Shown: in pieces, positions 1 through 10,450 of the stretch
Layout: every line of letters starts with the position of its first letter
Numbering within the stretch: position 1 is the stretch's first letter
From: Euglena gracilis
Taxonomy: Eukaryota > Euglenida > Euglenophyceae > Euglenales
NCBI GenBank assembly: GCA_039621445.1
Contig: CP154956.1
Coordinates: 63,876,257 to 63,940,256, forward strand
Direction of reading: 5' to 3'
DNA length: 64,000 bases
Notes under the pieces: generated by a model
Database searches by the model: none
Seen by the model: only the letters and a program-made list of their open reading frames with translations
Told to the model about the DNA's origin: nothing
Program-made: the position numbers and the translations under genes

Positions 1-432
1 CCCCGGTTTTTTTTGTGTTACGGTTGGAAATTTTTTCAGCCCCCCCCCCCCGGGTTGTTTCCGTCTTACGTCTCATTTTGCCCTGCCATTGACGTTGTTC
101 TGCAAAACACAGATATCGCAATGGTGTCATGGTTGATGATTGCTGGGTGGTGCCATATTCTCAGAGATGATCAAATATATTATGCTGATTTTCATTGTGC
201 CCCCCCCCCAATTTACAACTTTCATTCAAAAAGTGTATACTTGGATTCTCTCCAGTGCTAATTTGCAAAATTTTCTTTTGGCTATCGTGTTCTTTTTGGC
301 AGGCAAAAGCTGGTAAAAAGTTGTTCCTTCGTTGGAGGAGGAAACAGTGTCCAAAGACGTTGTTTCAATTATCAATTGAATATTATCACACATGCCAAAA
401 TGCAATTGGACAATACGTCCATTTCTGTTCCT

Positions 433-2072
433 TCCTTAACGTGTTTGAGATCGTCCCTGTACAAAACCGTGCATTGTTATTCAAATTTCGGTCCCACATC
501 AATGTGGAGGTTTGCAGTTCGTTGTACGCTGTGAAATACCTCCACAAATACATTTACAAAGGCGGGGACCGTGCAGAGGTGGAGCTGGCTGAGTATGAAC
601 CTGGGGAGTTTCAACCTGCTGATGGTCAAGCCGTGGAAGCGGAACCCCAACCTGACCCAGAAATTGTGGACGAGATTCGTCACACAGGCTCTAAATTGTT
701 TGAGAACTTAAATCACATTTTCAAACAATTCACCTCTCCAAACCACAAACAGGTTTACATTGAGCCTGGGCGAGGCAAAGAATCTCTTAAAACAAACCTC
801 TCTCCACTCCCCCCCCAGGGGAAAAGCGAGTTAGAACCTTTTTCCAGCCAGCCTGTGGACCCCACTTCAGGGACGGGGGGGTTTGAGCAGTAACTCCAAA
901 ATCATGAATTTGGACACCTGAAGTGAATACCAAGTGGGCAGGTACATTTCCACTAGTGAAGCTGTGTGGCGCGCTCTGAAATTTCACTTGCATGACAATC
1001 GGGGTATTGTTCATACAACGACTTCAGCCTGTTTTGGGGGGGGGCATATGCAAGAAAAAAATTATTAATTCTCCCAAATTTTTTTTGAGCTGGCCAGCTC
1101 CGATTCAATTTGCCCATTTGTGGCCTATTTTTGGTGGGTTTTTGCATCATCAATACCCCGGGGACAATCATCCAACGGTGGCTCGCCTACCCGTACATCT
1201 GCCCAATCAACAAACAATTACGTTTGATGCTATGGAAGGTCTGGCTGAAGTGGAGCAAAGGGCTGGGCAGACAATGCTTACGGAGTGGTTGGAGTACAAC
1301 CAAACAGGGGTGTCTTCCTTTCAGATTCAAAACCTGCCTGTGGACCTAAACTAAACCCCCCAAAAAAACATTCCCAGGGGTACAGGTATGACAATTGGGC
1401 CAGGGTAAACATTTGTGGGACATTACTTGATGTTTCTAATTATATTTCAGTTTAACGTTTTGATGAATCAGCTGTTGAGGCCAGTTTCTATTCATTATAT
1501 TTATGTTTGTTAACATATATATATATATATATCATATTGTTAATTTTACATTATATGTTTATTTATGTTTATCCACCAAAATTCTCTTCAAAGCAAAAAA
1601 TTTGGCAAAAGATGGGGCACGAGCAGTAGGGGATGGGGCAACACACCAGGAATGCACCGCAGCCTCTTGATCAAAGTTCCAATAAATCAACATTCTCATC
1701 CACTGGATGCTGTCCACGGAGAACCTGTCAGAAAAACAGGAATTTATAATAATATTTTGCAGCATAACAATCCAAAACAGCCCCCCTCCCACAAATACCC
1801 CTGAAACTGTCTTTTTCGCGATGGCCATGACCTCACCTACGTTGACTTTCCATTGCATTTTGTGTGGGACACGTCAGGCAAGCAAGGCAACTACAGGTGG
1901 AGACCACGCCAAAGAGGAGCTGGCAGCATTGGGCGCATTTACTTTGTTTCCCCTCGTGCGGGCGAAAAATACTACTTGCGGCTGCTCCTCCATCATGTCA
2001 AAGGTGCTACCTGCTGGGACCAGCTGCGTGAGGTGAATGGCCAGTCGGCAGCTACATTTCAAGAGGCGTGTC
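433..2072 (+). CDS. RepHel copy A: Rep two-tyrosine region and following Rep exons
   Basis: Exons read at 433-681, 926-996, 1166-1301 and 1809-2072. The first has HINVEVCSS followed by YLHKYIYKGGDRA, the Helitron Rep catalytic motif with tyrosines four residues apart that nick and rejoin DNA during rolling-circle transposition. Joining at the CAG...CTG introns gives VDEIRQYQVGRYISTSEA, then LHDNHPTVARLPVHLPNQQ, then EYNRLFRDGHDLTYVDFP and GRIYFVSPRAGEKYYLRLLL, all in one frame and in family order. The upstream HUH half of this copy lies before the window. The start of the first exon is the least certain edge. Confidence 0.85.
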
Positions 2073-2167
2073 ACCCAGAGTTTTTTGCCCACTATACCGG
2101 CACCCCTGCACTTGCAGGGGTGAGAAATCGGGAGGTTTTTCATTCATGAAACTTACGTCCCCTGGCT

Positions 2168-2518
2168 CATACAATTGCTTACCGACCCCCGGGGGGGGCT
2201 GGGGGGTGTCACTCCACGTTTTGAAAAACCAGTCAGTCACTTTTTTTTGGGAAGCCAGTCAGTCACTACCCCCCGGGGGGGGGGGTCGGCCACTCAGAAA
2301 AACGGCCACTTTCCAGTCACTTTAGGCCATTTTAGGCCAAAAAATTTTTCCCGGCGCCTTCGGCGCCGGGGTCACTCAAGCCACTTTTGCCCACCCCTGG
2401 CCGACCCCCCCGGGGGGGGGGGGAGGGGGTCCAGGCCAAAAACCAGTCAGTCACTCTGAAAAAACCAGTCACCCACCCCCCGGGGGGGGGGGTCGGTCAG
2501 TGCTTAAGCAATTGCCTG
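2168..2518. mobile_element. MITE, family 1, copy A
   Basis: 351 bp flanked by the perfect 8-bp duplication CCCTGGCT (2160-2167, 2519-2526). Ends CATACAATTGCTTA and, inverted, CAGGCAATTGCTTA. The interior has C/G runs, a CCGGCGCC hairpin (2350-2370) and repeated CCAGTCAGTCACT phrases. It lies within the RepHel intron 2073-2577. The 8-bp duplication and CA-start ends fit hAT-type non-autonomous elements. The empty site is in copy C at 63284. Confidence 0.85.
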
Positions 2519-2577
2519 CCCTGGCTGTCAATGCAAGAACTGATGTGATCATTTGTATAGAAAAAAACTCTGAAGCT

Positions 2578-3109
2578 AACTTCGAGGCCTTTTGCAGGAT
2601 GATGAGGAATGGATCCAATCTGGCTTCTTTTTCGGCATCCCACAAAAGCAAAAAAACCATTGTCCAAAACTGCCCACACACATGGTCAGGAGACACTGAG
2701 GACATGGGGTGGATGGCTCAGCAAATGCTAAAGTCATGTTTTTTGTTGCATTCTGTATTTGACATTTCCCGGTTCTTCTCAGAAAAAATGCCGCCACTTC
2801 CATCATTCAATGCAAATCATATCCTGCTCAACTACTTACACTTCATGAATGACATCGGGGGGGGGGCAGAAAAAAAAGCCTGCTTCCGTTGCCTTGCTGA
2901 AGCAAAGCAGCACTTCACAGCCCCACAATTGCGGAATTTGTTTGTTGTCATCTTGGACTTCAATGAGCCTAAAGACCCAAAAGCTCTCTGGGAAAAATTC
3001 CTTGATGACTTCATGGAAGACAAGAAATGGGCAGCTGCAAAACAGGGATTGGCATGCAGCCGAGAAGAGCTGGCCAATGCAGCTTTGTGGGATGTTGAAA
3101 TGATTTTGC
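2578..3109 (+). CDS. RepHel copy A: Rep-helicase linker exons
   Basis: Exon 2578-2616 reads LRGLLQDDEEWI and exon 2888-3109 reads CLAEAKQHFTAPQLRNLFVV, then DPKALWEKFLDDFMEDKKW. This is the conserved stretch between the Rep nuclease and the helicase in Helitrons. The 39-nt exon is flanked by two introns without GT-AG borders. Its upstream intron (2073-2577) contains a 351-bp MITE. The join to the next exon gives MILQQMGQTLRRWPNMPFP in frame. Confidence 0.85.
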
Positions 3110-3227
3110 AACCAAAGATCTGATAAAAATACACCGGCTTGGTGTTGTTTTATTACTCTGTCAAAACCAATGACGAATTTCAAATGCTGATAAAATACAC
3201 CAGGGGATTTCTCAAAGGATGGGAGGG

Positions 3228-3255
3228 GGTCCAGCCAGCCGGTGCTGGCTGGACC
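3228..3255. other. Intronic hairpin, copy A
   Basis: GGTCCAGCCAGC/GCTGGCTGGACC, a perfect 12-bp stem with CGGT loop, in the RepHel intron 3110-3339. In copy B at 31356-31383. Confidence 0.75.
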
Positions 3256-3339
3256 GGGGGGGGGGGGTGACAGGTCCAGGGTCCTTCTTTGCCCCCTTTG
3301 AAAACCTTTTGATTTGCGGAATTTCAGATCTTTGCGGAC

Positions 3340-4424
3340 AACAAATGGGGCAGACTCTTCGTCGCTGGCCAAATATGCCGTTTCCACACCCTCCCCCCCG
3401 GCATGACCGCATTCCAGAAATTCGTCGTATGGAGACAACGTACGACGCTGCACAAGAACAAAACAAGGTTGACAACATGCTGGCCATGTGCAACGTGGAG
3501 CAGAAAGCCATTTTTGAACACATCACCCAAGAGCTGCATGCATCACCCACCAAATCCAAATGCTTTTTCTTGTACGCGTGTGGTGGCTGTGGGAAATCCA
3601 GGCTTTTTCGGAAATAATTTGACGCCATTTGTGCCAAAAAAGCCTGTGGAGAACATTTTTGCTGGAGCTGCTGCTGGCCCATGTTCGTGCACGTGGACAA
3701 ATTGCCAAATGGACAGCAGCCTTTTGTGGTTTCCCAAAATTTAAACTTCGACTGACTTTCATCGCCAGTGCAAAAAAAAAAACCTGCCCAACGCGATTAT
3801 TAAAAATAAATGCAATATTATTTGTTGCAATATTTCCTGACAAACTGGAGAATTTGCACACATTTTCCTCCCCTACTGTGTTTGGGGGCATCAATCACCA
3901 GATCACCTAGTGCCTAGCAGTGCCTGCTGTCTGCAGGCACTGCTATGGTGCACTTTGCTCCCCTGCCCCCCCCCAATCAAGCTGCAGCCCAGAACCATTG
4001 CCACTGCAATGACGGGCATTGCAGCTGTGCTTCTGACAGGAGGCACAACTGTGCACTCCCGATTTGCTATTCCAGTTCCACTGTTGGACAAAGAGCCAAA
4101 GAGTTCAGGCCAGACATTTGCTGACAAAATTAAACGTTTCCATTTAACACAAACGTAACAGCAACTACAAACAATGTCTTCAACCAGGGTTTTGAATGAT
4201 GGGGGGGAAATGGGACTTGATCAACTTTTCTAGCAGAAAATGGCGACATCAACAGAATCGAAAATTGTGCTTTCAGCAGCTCTTTAATTTGGCAAAATGG
4301 TTTCCCCACATTATCATCAAATGTACTGGCTCCATCACCTTGCAATCAGAAAGAGCAAAAATTTTGCGTGATGCTGCCATGATTGTCCTCGACGAGGCAA
4401 CCATGGGGGAAGGCCTGATGTTTC
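3340..4424 (+). CDS. RepHel copy A: PIF1-type helicase motifs I, Ia and II
   Basis: Exon 3340-3595 ends in FLYACGGCGK; removing the 56-nt intron 3596-3651 completes Walker A as GGCGKTFLLELLLAHVRARG. Exon 3652 to about 3710 continues the P-loop helix. The next exon, about 3995-4107, has ATAMTGIAAVLLTGGTTVHS (motif Ia region). Exon 4334-4424 has ITLQSERAKILRDAAMIVLD followed by EAT, the Walker B. This is the SF1 PIF1-family DNA helicase that unwinds the displaced strand during Helitron transposition. The junction between 3710 and 3995 could not be fixed exactly. Confidence 0.85.
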
Positions 4425-4581
4425 ACCAAGGTTTCTTTCAGTTCATTGGCAGTTCATTGTCAACACATCCACAACCCCCTGTTCTTCCTGTCACTCCCTT
4501 CCAGAAAAATGCCCACACCCTGCAGAATTTTTTTTTTAAAAAATCCTCTCAATTCTCCTTCCATGGTGAATGACAAAAAAA

Positions 4582-4665
4582 AGGCTAGGGTCAGGGTTAG
4601 GGTTCACCACACATGGTCAGGGTGAGGTTGAAAAAAAAGGTTAGGGTCAGGGTTAGGGTGAAGGT
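4582..4665 (+). repeat. Short TTAGGG-like patch, copy A
   Basis: Two short runs of AGGGTCAGGGTTAGGG in a RepHel intron. In copy B at 32710-32793. Confidence 0.7.
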
Positions 4666-4851
4666 TAAAACGACACAGGGTTTTCCAAAGATAAAATAGT
4701 CAGTGCAGAGTTTAAAAAGCAAATGCAGTTTGGATGATTGGTGCAGATAGCATCTATTTCATGGATGGGTTGGTGTGGGTTCCGTTGAATGGCAGGAATA
4801 ATGCTTCCGTATTTCAAGCAAACTATGCACAATTTAAAGAAACCTGGCTGT

Positions 4852-6577
4852 AATGTGTTGATGACCTACTGCGAGACATCATGGGAAACGAGGACACCAG
4901 TTTGGCAGCCGTTCCATTTGGGGGCAAATTGGTGCTCCTTTCAGGAGACTTTCAACCAGGCTGAATTTCACCAATCTGGGGGGAATTCAGGCTGTTTTTG
5001 ACAACTACCTCCTGTGGTACCACACGCAGGGCGCGCCGGCACTGTGAAAGCCACCCTCATGAAACACTCCCTGTGGGAACATTTCACAGTACTCAAATTG
5101 ACAACCATGCCATTTTGAAATGCACATTGACCCTTTACCAAGATTGCTCAATGGCTGCACCATCAGATGTGCCGATCCCTCACAGTTTCACTTTTAAAAC
5201 GTCTGAGCAATGCAAACGTCAATTTACATTCTGATACTGCGATGCGACTGAGAGTGACAGTGTGCCCATGTTAATGTCAACATCAGAATGTATTAAACAC
5301 GGTAATGTGCCAATTTATGCAGACATCGGTTGAAGGCGTGTTTTCCGTCAGGTTCATTGACTTGCAATGAAATGGCATGCATCCAACAAACATGCGTGTC
5401 CAGCGCCTGATCCATGATCCTGCTGCCCAAGAGAATGCAAGACAATTTGCTGAGTGGTTGCTTCAAATTGGAGATGGACAAATGGAGACTGTGCAGATAC
5501 CCGAAAAAATGCGTGTAGTCCTGGGTTTTTCTCCTGCCCAGGTTTTGTCTGCAAGGTTAATAACAAAACTTATAACAGCATGTCGGCAGGAAAGGTGCAC
5601 GCTGTCCTTTTTCCCCACCCAGGAGGCCTTGAGAGGGGTGTGTCCAGACCCCCTTCCTACATGGGGGGAACCTGGGAAAAGCTTTGTGATGTGGATGGGC
5701 CAAAGACCACAGGCCAAATTGTTGCAAAAACCCCTGATTTTCTTTGAAAATTGTTCCCTGCACTCTTTTGAATCGTCCAATTCTTTCCCGTTTGAAGATC
5801 ACCAAATCACCAAATTTCGTTTCTCACACAATCGAAAGATGACAAATTGCAAAGAAAAACCCCAGCTGAAGATTTTACCGACCATTTGCAGCTCATTCGA
5901 TATGTGTTTCCATCTTTGGAGACTGGCGCTTTTGATGGCAGCAGTCAGTGCTTCACAAGAAACATGTCTTTCTGCACACATCTATAAAAAAAATGAACAT
6001 GCATTTCTTCCCTTATGAAGCTCTGCCCAAAATGCATGTATTCTGACAACGCTGAACAAATACGTGGACGATATGAACACATCCATTCTCCACCTACATG
6101 AAGGACAGGAGTACGAGTACCTGAGCGCTTATCCTGCCATTTCTTATTCTGCATCAGCCCTGAATTCCCGGGGGGATACGGGGGTATTCTATTAGTGATT
6201 TTTCCCACAAAACCATGACAATCAGCCTGTTTCGTCTGTGGCATTACTCTGGACAAGGACGACTGGCAGGTATGTGTAAATAGAACCCCATAAGAAAAGC
6301 AATGATGATGTCTGGCTGTAGCCATTAACACTGTCGTAGATGGGACTGGCTCATATTTTTGAGAAATGGTATGCTGCTGACTATTTTGGACCTGAGGCTG
6401 CTGAGATGGAAATGCAATTTCCCATTGAAGTCCTCAACACCCTGCTGACCTCAGGCCTACCCCCTCATCGTTTGGTTTTGAAGCAAGGCGCCCCCGTCGT
6501 GTTCTTGCGCAACCTGAACCGTCGCCAAGGGTTGATGAATGGAACCCGTGGAGTGGTTGTGGAATGTCGAAGGAACA
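4852..6577 (+). CDS. RepHel copy A: helicase motif III to domain 2
   Basis: Exons 4852-4953, 5000-5102, 5385-5517, 5871-5942, 6031-6126 and 6379 to about 6577. The joined reading gives VDDLLRDIMG, PFGGKLVLLSGDFRQLPPVV, SLWEHFTVLKLTTNMRVQRL, QFAEWLLQIGDG, IRYVFPSL, ILTTLNKYVDDMN and SGLPPHRL...GAPVVFLRNLN. GDFRQ is helicase motif III and the rest is the usual Helitron PIF1 order. The intron splitting GDF from RQ is only 46 nt. The 3' edge of the last exon is approximate. Confidence 0.85.
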
Positions 6578-6659
6578 GTTCCTTCTCATTCCTGGGGAGG
6601 GTTCGCAACTCTGCCAAAACAGGTTTCTGGGCCAAAAACCAGATAATCACTCTGAAAAA

Positions 6660-6963
6660 CAGGGCGGTCCTTAAGCAAAAAAAAAAAAATCCCGTCCCGG
6701 CACAGCCGGGTAAATTTTTTTGAAAATCCATGACCGAAAAGTGGCCGTATTTTGCCCGAAACGGGTCGACTTCGGGAAAAAAAGTGATTCCTGGCACTTT
6801 TGGAACATCGCCCATCCGCCCATAGCATCAAAAAATGCGTTTTTCGACTTTTTGGTTTTCGACCCCCGTTCAAGTCCCGGTCGATCCTTGGTCGGGGGGG
6901 CGGTCCTTAAGGGGCGGTCCTTAACGAAAAAAAAAAACTTCCCGTCCCTTATGGACCGCCCTG
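6660..6963. mobile_element. MITE, family 2, copy A (nested)
   Basis: 304 bp between perfect 8-bp duplications CTGAAAAA (6652-6659, 6964-6971). Inverted ends CAGGGCGGTCCTTAAG and CAGGGCGGTCCATAAG match at 15 of 16. It sits inside a family-1-like MITE remnant (CCAGTCACCC...GGTCGGCCAGTG, to about 7018), itself in a RepHel intron. Confidence 0.85.
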
Positions 6964-7145
6964 CTGAAAAAACCAGTCACCCATCTGGGGAGGGGTCGGC
7001 CAGTGACCAAATAATTGTACGCTCCCAATTCAGATGTTGGTGACAATGTTGGTGAAAATGCAATTTCTTTCATAATATCTTTTCTCCTCAGCTGAAAGAT
7101 CGCATACGTGTTCAACTGATATTTATTCCGCACACCACTGTTCCC

Positions 7146-8918
7146 TCCCACTGCTACGCAAAATGCCTACGTGTTAGGCTCACATCTGGAAGCCACTGTG
7201 GTGAGATTGTTGCAGTGCCCCGAATCAATCTCACCCCTGGGAGTGATATTGATGGAAATGCACAGGGGATTTCTTGGTCCATCGTGTTTCTACCAGTCGA
7301 GCTCAGTCCAACTGACACCAATTCACACTCCCCAAAACACCCAGAATGGCTGCACTTGGCTGCCAAGCTGCCCCCCCAAAAAACCGACATGCGGCACAAA
7401 AAAAGAACTTCACCCACTATCCCCTCCAATTCAGAAAAAATCCCCTGCTGCTGTCCCTTTCATTCGTCGTCACCCACACCGTTTTTCATATGTCGTTTTC
7501 ATCACCTTTACAACTAAACCCTCCTCCCAAATAATCCCCCCCCCTTGGGGTCCAACTTTGGCGACCGAGTAAATACCCCCCCCATCTCGCACCGACGACC
7601 CGGATTTTGACCTTAAAATGTTGATAAAAAATCACAATATCTGGCAACAAATTACGAAAAAAAATCGACATTTCGGGCTCATCTGGTATTTCGAAGTTGC
7701 CAAATTTCATGAGAAAGTACAAAAATGACTCCAAGGGGGGTTTGGGTGTTATTTTGGACCCCACGAAGTTTGAAATTTAACAAAATTTTGGGGTGATGAT
7801 TCTTTCCCCCAACCCCCCCTCCTGGGGCGGGGCTTCACGCGAAATAAAAAAATACCCCCGGGGGGGCATTATTTGGGAGGGGGGTTTAGCATTTTACATC
7901 ATTAATTCTGACATTATTCCTTTCATTCGACTTTTCCATTGCACGGTTCATTTCTGAAGCCCCCATGTTCACAGTTTGAATGACGGCGTGCCCCTAATAT
8001 CCAATTCGTCTGGCGTATTGCATGACCATAAACAAATCACAAGGCCAGGCCAGAGTGTTCATTGGTGTCTTTTGGCGTTCATAAAAAATCTACAAATAAG
8101 CCTCCGCAGAAATTCAAGCGATTTTTGAACCTTGCATGTGTACACTCATGTGAGACCTTCACCTTTCCTGTGAAAAACGCCTTTTTTCGCAAAAAACATT
8201 TAGACATAACTGGAGCTCGGGGGGGGGGGAGTTGGGGTGATGGTGAAGATACACCTTCAAAAAAAAAAACTGTTTCTAATGTTTCCTCCACTTCTGTGCG
8301 CCCTGCAGCTGACCTTTGATCGTGTTGGCGTGTGGTTACCAGCCCCAGTTTTCAGCCACGGCCAACTTTATGTTGCATGTTCACGAGTTGGTGACGGCAA
8401 CAAACTGTGGATTGCTGCTGCAAACCTCTCTCAATTCCACTGTCACAGCTGTGCTTTTTTCAACTACTTTTTGCAGCCGCCGACTCACAGGACCCCCTGT
8501 GGGGGGGGTCCTGATGGCCGGCTGCAAAAAAAAAAACGTCCCCAAGCAGGCAGAGGATCCAGCGCAGGGGGGGGGGACATGGCATTTACTGCAAAGCCAG
8601 CCTGGAAACAGCTGGCAAAAAAAAGCAGCCTCACCCCAGGGGTCTTTTGCCTTGAAAAAGAAAACATAAATTCTCTCAATGACCCAAACCCCCACCCATT
8701 TTTCAAAAACTGTCCATTTGCCAGGCCACACTGACCTACCCCTCTGGGAGGAGGCCAATGCCCCCCCAGCCCACCCAGCCACTCTTAAACCCCCTACCCC
8801 AGGGGTTGCAAATCATTTGATACAACCAACAGTGGATTTGTGGACTTAACTGACTGCTGGAGCCTCAAACGCAGCCCAAGGAGTGAAGAATATCGTATGG
8901 ACAGAACTGCTCGCGTGA
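7146..8918 (+). CDS. RepHel copy A: helicase motifs V-VI and C-terminus
   Basis: Exons about 7146-7259, 7453-7471 (19 nt), 7996-8047, 8302-8440 and 8865-8918. They read LTSGSHCGEIVAVPRINLTP, then VPFIRRQYPIRLAYCMTINK continuing into SQG, then LTFDRVGVWLPAPVFSHGQL and YVACSRV, and end GVKNIVWTELLA with TGA at 8916-8918. MTINKSQG and the YVACSRV box are the PIF1/Helitron C-terminal helicase motifs. The 5' edge of the first exon is uncertain. The 7472-7995 intron holds a 376-bp inverted-repeat element. Confidence 0.85.
7514..7889. mobile_element. Inverted-repeat element inside a RepHel intron, copy A
   Basis: The first 23 nt, CTAAACCC-CCTCCCAAATAAT, match the inverted last 23 at 21 positions. 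376 bp, no coding capacity, no clear target duplication. Lies in the intron 7472-7995, making a nested intron. Confidence 0.65.
8468..8530. other. Intronic inverted repeat, copy A
   Basis: TTTTTGCAGCCG and CGGCTGCAAAAA, perfect over 12 bp, with an inner AGGACCCCC/GGGGGTCCT pair, inside the last RepHel intron. Could be a small foldback insertion. Also in copy B near 36597. Confidence 0.65.
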
Positions 8919-10450
8919 GATGCCACATCCGCACTGACACGTTTGTTCACCTTACTCGCACCCTCACCCTCGCATTGACATGCGCTCACTCCAACTGTGT
9001 TTGCTTCCTTGACCCTCATCATTGGAACCAGAAAACCGTTTCCCTTCAACTTTTGCCCAGACATCCTTTGCGTGTTATTGTGACCTCCCTTCCATTGGGC
9101 CACCCTTTGGACAGCCTGAACTCCATTCTGTTCAATTAGGAGGAGAGTTGCCTATAATTGGTCACCCAAGGCCTGCCCTTCACAGTCAGCAACCTCCAAA
9201 AACCCCCATCATAAGCCATTTTCCTTTCAAATGAGTGACCCCCCCCCTTAATTGGCAACCTGGACGCTAGCTAATTGGGGGGGGGGGGCAGGGGTTTTTC
9301 GGCAGCCCCCCCCCCCGAAAAGTTGGGCAACAATGCGTACTTTTTTTAGGGCAGCCCTCCTGAAAATTTTGCACCACAATCTGTATTTTTTTCCCTATTC
9401 TGCCCCCCCCCCCAGATTGGTATAATTCACAATTTGTGCATTTTTTTCAGTACCCCCCCCTGAATATTTGGAACCACCCCTTTTTTGAACCCCCCTGAAG
9501 ATCCAGAACCCCCCTTCCGTCCAGGGGCGAGTGAAAATTCAGTCCAGGGGCAGGCTTCTTTTTAAGACCCCCGGGGGGGGGGAGGGGGGGGTCCCCCCCC
9601 CCACCCACCCAGGGTGGCGCGGGGCCCCCCCCCGGGGGGGGGGGGGGGGCGGGGACCCCCCCCAAAATCGGGCCCGCTAAAGGCAATTTTCAAAAAGGTA
9701 TACCCAAGGTATACCCAAGGTATACCCAGCGCCTCCGGCGCGGGACCCCCCCCCCCCGGGGGGGTCCGGCCCGGACCCACCCACCCACCCCCCTTCCCTC
9801 CCCGGGGGGGGGGGGGTCTGCTGACTTAAAAAGAAGCCTGTCCAGGGGGGGGGGAGGCCCCCCAAAATTATCCCCCACCACAGAGTGGCCATTTTGGGAT
9901 CCCACGGTGCCTGGAGGGTGTCTGCGGGGGTGATACATTGCCCATTTCATTTTCCTTTGCAGGTTGCAGAAAATATTACTCATTTCCTTCTTTACAAAAA
10001 AGCAGGAAAAAACAAAACATACCTCTTCGGATTGCCACATCATGTGGTAGATCACCAATGTGACACCCAATTGGAGTAGCCAATGTTGCGTACAATCAAT
10101 GTGCCACCACATTCTTTCAATGCCAGGGTGGTAGAAGAGAATACAGACCTGTTTCGAAGAAATTTGACAGAAATTTGCTGCTCCTCTCAAGAGAATGTTT
10201 CCACTGGCCTGGTTTAGTCCCTTTCCTCCATTCCGCAGACTGCCCCCAATGGCCTCTGCATCATCAGCCCAACTGAGAACCAGGGAGTCCAAATACGCGA
10301 GATTTCTGTTTGTTGGTTTACCTGCGCTTAATTTAGCATTTTTTGATGGCGCCAAAATAATTTTTCATCATGTAAGAAACAAGACAAGAAGAAACATTGT
10401 CCATCTTCAGAATAATGCCAAATTTTCAAATCACAAATTAACTCATTCAT
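8919..10450 (+). other. Non-coding stretch after RepHel in copy A
   Basis: No supported coding region. About 9240-9560 is C/G-run-rich DNA with the GAAATTTTGG/GCAGCCCCC minisatellite theme; 9551-9840 is a MITE. A short stretch near 10080-10220 reads NVAYNQCATTFFQCQGG on + but I do not recognise it. The same sequence lies at 37050-38576 in copy B. Confidence 0.5.
9551..9840. mobile_element. MITE, family 3, copy A
   Basis: 290 bp with perfect inverted ends CAGGCTTCTTTTTAAG and 8-bp duplication TCCAGGGG (9543-9550, 9841-9848). The interior is C/G runs with two to three GGTATACCCAA units. Confidence 0.85.

Noticed and set aside
195-893. Single 232-codon ORF as a gene
   Set aside because: Only its middle (433-681) aligns with Rep; the ends run into intron sequence.
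2500-3123. Single 207-codon ORF as a gene
   Set aside because: The first part reads the wrong frame: DDEEWI lies in another frame, and only 2888-3109 belongs to RepHel.
3910-3960. Palindromic TGCCTGCTGTCTGCAGGCA as a regulatory site
   Set aside because: Intronic hairpin; nothing supports a regulatory role.
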